This document shows positions 5,819 to 9,820 of a DNA stretch of 9,820 bases, piece after piece. The notes below the pieces were generated by a model that did no database searches, had not been told where the DNA came from, and worked only from the letters and a program-made list of their open reading frames with translations. The DNA is from JBBRRP01 sp964609655 (GTDB lineage: Bacteria > Myxococcota_A > Polyangia > Polyangiales > Polyangiaceae): assembly GCA_964609655.1 (NCBI GenBank), contig CAZSUA010000217.1:1-9820 (forward strand), read 5' to 3'. How positions within the stretch are numbered: the stretch's first letter is position 1; every line of letters starts with the position of its first letter. The position numbers and the translations under genes were made by a program.

Positions 5819-7229
5819 GCGAGAAACCCGAAACGGGCGTGTCGTCCGACAAGGCCGAGACCACCACGATCAAGACCACCACGATCACAATAAAAGCAAT
5901 CACGGCTCCCGAGAGCTCGGAGCCGCCACTGCTCGCAGCATTCGGCGTGTCGGCGCCAGCCGATTTGAGCGGCAGCCCAAAGGCTTGCGCAATCAAGCCC
6001 CAGGCCATCGGCTTGGCTGAGGAATAGCGCACCTCCCCGGGTGATTCCTCACGCGAGAGCGTGAAGCGCCCCACAACATAGTCCGAGGAGCGTGTTTCTT
6101 CGCCCACCGAACATTGCCAGTACACCTCGCCCAAGACGTACTCCACGCGCACGCGGTTGCTGTATTTTTGCCGATAATTGCGGCCTTCCCAGGTGAGTGC
6201 CCGCGGGCTAGCGGAGGTGTCGATTTCTGCCGAATTCACCGGTGAGATCCAGGCCCAACCCGTCTCCGGATCTTTGACGAGCCAGCGAAAACCCACGCCC
6301 TGAGCAAACAACAAGTATTCTTCCCAGCTGTAAGGCTCACCTTCAAATTCGGTCCCGCGTCGCAGATAAGCTGCGCAGATGTACGGAATGCCTTCGAAGC
6401 TGCCTCGCGAGCCCACCGGGATATCGGGCTGTTGCGCCGCGGCTTCTTGAGTCGCGACAATTTTCTGGGTGGCGATGTCGGAAAGGGCGCCGCAGTACGG
6501 ACAGCCAAGCCGCTGCGCTCGCTCTCCGCTCAGCTTGGGAACATCACCGCCACAATTGGGGCAACGGATGCTGGTGGTTTTGATCTTCTGGACGGTGCGC
6601 GGGCCCGCAGCCGTTACCTGAAGCTCGGTCTCGGCGAGCGTGATACCGACGAAGGCTTCGGGCGCACCCTGTTCGGGACCATAATCCAGGGTCGCAAAGC
6701 GCTGCTGGGTGCCCGAGAGATCGGCGTAGAAGCGAACGCTACCAGGCAGCGTTTTTTCCGGGAGTTCGCCCTCCGCCGAAACAATGGTGGCGCTCTTCAG
6801 CTCATTCACGCGGAAGCGGCCCGCATGACCGAGGTCAACGTCTTGATCGAGGGCGAGCTGCGCGAAGAGCGGCCCACGCACCTCGGGCGCCGAATAGGTG
6901 AGCTGCCACTGACCCTCCGCGTAGGCGAGCCAGCCCCACTCGGCCGCGTGATTCAAGGAGAGGTAATACTCATCCCAAGGCCCGAGGCCGTGATCGAGTT
7001 GAACACGCCCCATGACCTTGAAGGGGCGCCCCGCGAGCGTGCCTTCGTCGCCCACGGCAACCAGCGAGGGCGTATTCGCAAGCGCAGCTACCTGGCCGAG
7101 GTGCTCGAGGCCGCGATCGGTGCGGACGACCGTGAACTTGCAGAATTCGCACACCTTCGCCAACGAGGCGCCGAGCGCGAATTCGATGGGTGCCCCGCAA
7201 TTCGGGCAGCTGCCTTGTGCAATCGCCAT
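5787..7229 (-). CDS. Double zinc-ribbon, double DUF4178 protein with C-terminal membrane anchor
   Basis: The 480-residue protein is a tandem duplication. First zinc ribbon: C8, C11, C27, C30. First DUF4178-like domain: about 54-205, with GRPFKVMGRVQLDHG and WDEYYL (85-90). Second zinc ribbon: C223, C226, C243, C246. Second DUF4178-like domain: about 268-395, with EGIPYI and WEEYLLF (302-308). A Gly/Ser linker leads to one strong membrane helix (439-460) and a short Gly/Phe-rich tail ending FFGGK. No signal peptide is present, so the large part is probably cytoplasmic and tail-anchored. DUF4178 has no known biochemical function; from the literature I recall it recurring beside membrane spermidine-synthase-like genes in envelope-linked operons, as here. 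The ATG at 7229 lies 10 bases after the stop of the upstream gene, with a weak GAG upstream. The start is firm because the first zinc ribbon begins at residue 8. Confidence 0.85.
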   Translation of the reverse strand: MAIAQGSCPNCGAPIEFALGASLAKVCEFCKFTVVRTDRGLEHLGQVAALANTPSLVAVGDEGTLAGRPFKVMGRVQLDHGLGPWDEYYLSLNHAAEWGWLAYAEGQWQLTYSAPEVRGPLFAQLALDQDVDLGHAGRFRVNELKSATIVSAEGELPEKTLPGSVRFYADLSGTQQRFATLDYGPEQGAPEAFVGITLAETELQVTAAGPRTVQKIKTTSIRCPNCGGDVPKLSGERAQRLGCPYCGALSDIATQKIVATQEAAAQQPDIPVGSRGSFEGIPYICAAYLRRGTEFEGEPYSWEEYLLFAQGVGFRWLVKDPETGWAWISPVNSAEIDTSASPRALTWEGRNYRQKYSNRVRVEYVLGEVYWQCSVGEETRSSDYVVGRFTLSREESPGEVRYSSAKPMAWGLIAQAFGLPLKSAGADTPNAASSGGSELSGAVIAFIVIVVVLIVVVSALSDDTPVSGFSRGSGIFFGGK

Positions 7230-7239
7230 TCAGCTCAGC

Positions 7240-8187
7240 TTAGCTGCGATCGAATGCGTCGTTCACCAGCGATTTGAGTTCGTCATGTTGGGAACTCTTC
7301 GGTTTCCGTGCCGGTGGGCGCGGTGCGGTGCTACTTTCACCCAACAAAAACTCCGACTCTTCGCTGACCGTCTTGGGTGCGAGCCATCGCCCGAGCCAAC
7401 TGCGCCGCGGTTCAAGCTTGAAATTCCCGAGTGCGACGAGCTCAGGACTGTGCTGAAGGCTCGCGATCAGTTCGGGATTTGAGCGGACTAACAGCCACGC
7501 TTCGTCGAAGGCTTCCTTCTGGGTCACGGGCAAGACGCGGAGCACGACTTTGGCGGGAGTTGCCGAAATGGCGCCAAATAGCGCCGTGGCGAGTGCTAAC
7601 TCGGACGGCCCGAGGCTCGTGATCTGCGAGATGCGCGGCCCACCGCAACCTTTGGCGTAGATATAAGAGCCAAGCAGCAGAAGTGGCCCCATGCCGAGCT
7701 GGACGGCCACGAGCTCGCTCGTGATGTCGAGGGGCTCTTCAATCGGCGTCCCTGGCTCGTGGGTTTCCAAAAGGAAAATCAGGCCTAAAGCACGCGCTAA
7801 CTCGGCCGTTAGTGCAACGGGGTGGAGCAACTCGGGCAGCGCGACATTGAGCTGCCAGCTCTCGCCTTGATCGACAACGCGTTGAAAGCTGCCTCCCACC
7901 GCAGCTGGACCACAGCCGCCGGAACCGCATTGGCTCGGCGCTACTTCGCCTTCCAGATCAGGTGCGAGCAGGGCGAGCTGGATAGGCATGTCCTGCATCC
8001 CCGCATGTTGCTGCAAACGCGAGAGCAAGCGTTGAACGCTCTCGGCATCGCCCACGTAGGTATCGGGAAAGAACTCAGCGTTTGGAAGAATCATCGGACG
8101 TTGGCCGAACTCCCCGCTCAAGTGCGCGCGCACGTTAGCGAGGCGTTCGATGAGCTCTCTCTCGGCGGGCTCTCCTGCTGATTCCAT
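7240..8187 (-). CDS. Soluble protein of unknown function, possibly a metallopeptidase fold with lost zinc site
   Basis: The 315-residue protein has no signal peptide and no convincing membrane helix. Visible blocks: MILPNAEFFPDTYVGD (32-47), an acidic/Gly stretch holding CGSGGCG (87-93), ALPELLHPVALTAELARALGLIFLLE (116-141), EEPLDITSELVAVQLGMG (150-167), SYIYAKGCGG (174-183), and a Pro/Ser/Lys-rich C-terminal tail (270-305). I recall, without being able to search, a bacterial family with LPTPEFFPDPY near the start and then TLAHELGHVHLLG...EPLTDLLTVFFGLG. Aligned to that pattern, the HELGH zinc site reads RALGL here (132-136), which would make this a non-catalytic relative. This is inference. 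The ATG at 8187 has only a short GGG before it. The upstream exported-protein gene ends 23 bases before; the DUF4178 gene follows 10 bases after the stop. This spacing implies a shared transcript and joint function. Confidence 0.75.
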   Translation of the reverse strand: MESAGEPAERELIERLANVRAHLSGEFGQRPMILPNAEFFPDTYVGDAESVQRLLSRLQQHAGMQDMPIQLALLAPDLEGEVAPSQCGSGGCGPAAVGGSFQRVVDQGESWQLNVALPELLHPVALTAELARALGLIFLLETHEPGTPIEEPLDITSELVAVQLGMGPLLLLGSYIYAKGCGGPRISQITSLGPSELALATALFGAISATPAKVVLRVLPVTQKEAFDEAWLLVRSNPELIASLQHSPELVALGNFKLEPRRSWLGRWLAPKTVSEESEFLLGESSTAPRPPARKPKSSQHDELKSLVNDAFDRS

Positions 8188-8210
8188 CCCAGCAGCATAG
8201 CCGATGCGGC

Positions 8211-8699
8211 CTAATCCTGCCCCCTCCGGCCGCGCTCCATCTCCGCAAGCCGGCCAATTACGCCTTCCGCGACGATATCCATCACCCGCCGTATGAGCTT
8301 ATCGCGGGATTGGGGGTCGCCTCCGAACGAGATTTCACTTCTGGCGCGCTTGCCTTTGGGAAGCGAGCCCGTCGCGCGACAGCTCACGCGTAGCAGCTTG
8401 CCTTGGCGTTCAACCCCGAGCAGTTCCACCGTGAATTTGTATTCAATCTTGTGTCCCCGCCCCACGCCCCAGTCCATACGGCGAGCATGGCGTGCGAGCG
8501 AGCTCCGCAGGTGGCGCTCAAGAAGCGGAGCGTCGGGCAGATCTTGCGGAAAGGAAAGCTGCGTGAGCAGCACGCGCGGGCGCCCTTCCAGCTGGGCCGA
8601 TTCTTCGAGGACGGGTGGCGCGCCAGCTTTCGCGTTGGCCGCGAATGATCCGAGGCACACCGAGGCCACGATCGTCACAGCGAACAGGCTGAGCTTCAT
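8211..8699 (-). CDS. Small exported protein of unknown function, first gene of the four-gene unit
   Basis: The 162-residue product begins MKLSLFAVTIVASVCLGSFAANAKA, a clear Sec signal peptide with likely signal peptidase I cleavage after ANA (residue 23) or AKA (25). The mature part of about 138 residues is basic and alternates strand-like and helix-like stretches: RPRVLLTQLSF (40-50), LLERHLRSSLARHARRMDW (59-77), YKFTVELLGVERQGKLLRVSCRATGSL (87-113), SRDKLIRRVMDIVAEGVIGRLAEMER (131-156). The mature protein has a single Cys (107), and no family is recognised. Strand-helix order and length resemble small periplasmic domains in general, which does not give a function. The ATG at 8699 is fixed by the signal peptide but has no good Shine-Dalgarno. 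It is the first gene of the minus-strand unit and is divergent from the GlpD-like gene; an inverted repeat lies 22 bases upstream of its start. Confidence 0.75.
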   Translation of the reverse strand: MKLSLFAVTIVASVCLGSFAANAKAGAPPVLEESAQLEGRPRVLLTQLSFPQDLPDAPLLERHLRSSLARHARRMDWGVGRGHKIEYKFTVELLGVERQGKLLRVSCRATGSLPKGKRARSEISFGGDPQSRDKLIRRVMDIVAEGVIGRLAEMERGRRGQD

Positions 8700-8720
8700 G
8701 GGATGCAGCTAGTGGCAAAG

Positions 8721-8737
8721 TGTTGGCTGGGCCAACA
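8721..8737. promoter_or_regulatory. Palindrome TGTTGGC-N3-GCCAACA, candidate operator
   Basis: Two perfect 7-base arms are separated by TGG, 22 bases before the ATG of the exported-protein gene (8699) and 145 bases before the GlpD-like start. It is in the 182-bp divergent gap 8700-8881, in which I see no convincing promoter hexamers and no other strong repeat. The symmetry and position suit a dimeric repressor site or a hairpin in the 5' leader. It is not followed by a T run on the plus strand, so it is not a typical terminator. Confidence 0.35.
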
Positions 8738-8881
8738 AAACGGCGGAAGACCGTGATCGAGCGGTCAGCCTTCGGTTGGATCGGCGCCCACCCCGGTGCC
8801 GCGAAGCTCGGCCGCCGCCCCGCTGGATCAGGGAGAAGGCTAGCCATCACCGAAGCGCCCCCGTAACGTCGAGCTTACTGC

Positions 8882-9820
8882 ATGCCCACCCAAGGCCCAG
8901 AAATCCCGATGGACACCGACGTCGATATCGTGGTGATCGGAGCGGGCGTGAACGGAGCGGGGGTGGCACGCGATGCCGCACTGCGCGGTTGGCGCGTGGC
9001 ACTCTTTGAACGGAATGATGTCGGTTTTGGTGCCAGCGGTAATTCGAGCGGGATGATTCACGGGGGCCCGCGCTACCTGAGCCACAACCCGGACGTGACC
9101 CGTAGCTCGTGCCTGGATTCCGGCCATATCCAAAGGATCGCACCGCACCTACTCTTTCGGATCCCGTTTTTGGTGCCGATGTACGGAAAGCGCGGGCTGC
9201 TCTCTAAGCTAACGCTCACGGCCTACGATGCTTTCTTCGATCTGTACGATGATTATCAACCGCTGAAACACGGTAAACCACACGCTCGCCTCTCGGCAGC
9301 CGAGTTGGCGACCCTTGAGCCAGGCCTCGCTGAGACCCAGGGTGGCGTGACCTTCGACGAATGGGGTATTGATGGCGTGCGTTTGTGCACCGCCAACGTG
9401 ACAGACGCCGTGGAGCGTGGCGCGCAGTTCTTCAATCACACGACGGTGACGGAAATTCTGCGTGGGCACCAAGGCCGCGCCACCGGTGTCCGCTATCGCA
9501 ACACCATCACGGGGGAAACGGGCCGAATTTCCGCCCGAATCGTGGTGAACGCGACCGGCGCCTGGGCTCCTATCACGGCGACGTTGGGCAAGCTCGACGC
9601 CAAGAGTGCCCCGATCCGACCGGGCAAGGGCATTCACGTCTTTTTAGATCGACGGCTCACCAACTATGCGATCGTTTGCAACGCCATCGATGGGCGCCAA
9701 GTGTTCCTCATGCCCTGGCAAAACATGAGCGTGCTCGGCACCACGGATGATGATTTTTACGGCGACCCCGACGATGTTTTGGCGACGCACGATGAGGTGC
9801 GTTATCTGTTTCAGGCCATT
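8882..9820 (+). CDS. glpD: FAD-dependent glycerol-3-phosphate dehydrogenase, GlpD-type (N-terminal 313 residues, 3' end outside window)
   Basis: GlpD-type enzymes oxidise sn-glycerol 3-phosphate to dihydroxyacetone phosphate at the membrane and pass electrons to quinone. The partial product has the FAD-binding Rossmann motif VVIGAGVNGAGVARDAALRG (17-36), a GASGNSSGMIHGGPRYL block (50-66) matching the GlpD IHGGxRYL signature, NATGAWA (223-229), PIRPGKGIHVFLD (244-256), and MPWQNMSVLGTTDDDF (277-292) matching the PW...GTTD motif. The C-terminal cap is beyond the window edge. The ATG at 8882 is chosen; an in-frame ATG at 8909 lies closer to the FAD motif and is possible. Neither has a strong Shine-Dalgarno. 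It is divergent from the four-gene unit. An IHGG-x-RYL block argues for GlpD over GlpA, but another FAD-dependent dehydrogenase of the same superfamily cannot be excluded from half a protein. Confidence 0.85.
   Translation, partial: MPTQGPEIPMDTDVDIVVIGAGVNGAGVARDAALRGWRVALFERNDVGFGASGNSSGMIHGGPRYLSHNPDVTRSSCLDSGHIQRIAPHLLFRIPFLVPMYGKRGLLSKLTLTAYDAFFDLYDDYQPLKHGKPHARLSAAELATLEPGLAETQGGVTFDEWGIDGVRLCTANVTDAVERGAQFFNHTTVTEILRGHQGRATGVRYRNTITGETGRISARIVVNATGAWAPITATLGKLDAKSAPIRPGKGIHVFLDRRLTNYAIVCNAIDGRQVFLMPWQNMSVLGTTDDDFYGDPDDVLATHDEVRYLFQAI

Noticed and set aside
6432..7277. Open frame of 281 codons on the plus strand
   Set aside because: Antisense to the DUF4178 gene with its clear zinc ribbons; long shadows are common in GC-rich DNA, and the Arg/Glu/Ala-rich product shows no domain.
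8721..8737. Palindrome as a rho-independent terminator
   Set aside because: Followed on the plus strand by AAAA, not T, and no gene ends into it from either side; it sits between two start codons.
9209..9637. Open frame of 142 codons on the minus strand
   Set aside because: Antisense to the GlpD-like gene whose frame holds all family motifs.

Overview
The window is gene-dense, GC-rich bacterial DNA with eleven protein-coding genes, two of them cut by the window edges. I see no rRNA, tRNA, CRISPR array, insertion sequence or phage gene. The mix suggests a Myxococcota (Polyangia-like) chromosome: a Cys-rich SUMF1-fold exported protein behind an Ala/Lys/Pro linker, a DUF4178 protein beside a membrane spermidine-synthase-like protein, and several exported proteins of unknown function. 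That assignment is inference from gene content. No marker gene settles it.

Layout. (1) 1-1073, minus: purE then purK (partial), the two-step carboxylation of AIR in purine synthesis, separated by one base. (2) 1141-2271, plus: an exported Cys-rich SUMF1/FGE-fold protein, divergent from purE, that lacks the catalytic Cys pair of true formylglycine-generating enzymes. (3) 2262-3398, minus: a single-pass membrane protein of unknown function followed by pgpA (phosphatidylglycerophosphatase A). (4) 3556-4305, plus: a CDP-alcohol phosphatidyltransferase with an intact catalytic motif, divergent from group 3. (5) 4244-8699, minus: a compact four-gene unit coding for a small exported protein, a soluble protein that resembles a metallopeptidase fold with its zinc site lost, a double zinc-ribbon/double DUF4178 membrane protein, and a seven-TM spermidine-synthase-like protein. 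(6) 8882 to the right edge, plus: a GlpD-type FAD-dependent glycerol-3-phosphate dehydrogenase (partial).

How they may work together. purEK is ordinary housekeeping. PgpA, the CDP-alcohol phosphatidyltransferase and the GlpD-like enzyme all touch glycerol phosphate or phospholipid chemistry and lie within 6.5 kb, but on different transcription units. The most interesting part is the four-gene unit 4244-8699. DUF4178 and membrane spermidine-synthase-like proteins recur together in bacterial envelope-linked operons of poorly known function. Here they come with two further proteins I cannot assign, and with no S-adenosylmethionine decarboxylase or DUF350 gene in the window. Two convergent gene pairs overlap at their 3' ends (10 bp and 62 bp). 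The longest gaps between genes are 182 bp and 157 bp; both are divergent promoter regions and each holds one short inverted repeat.
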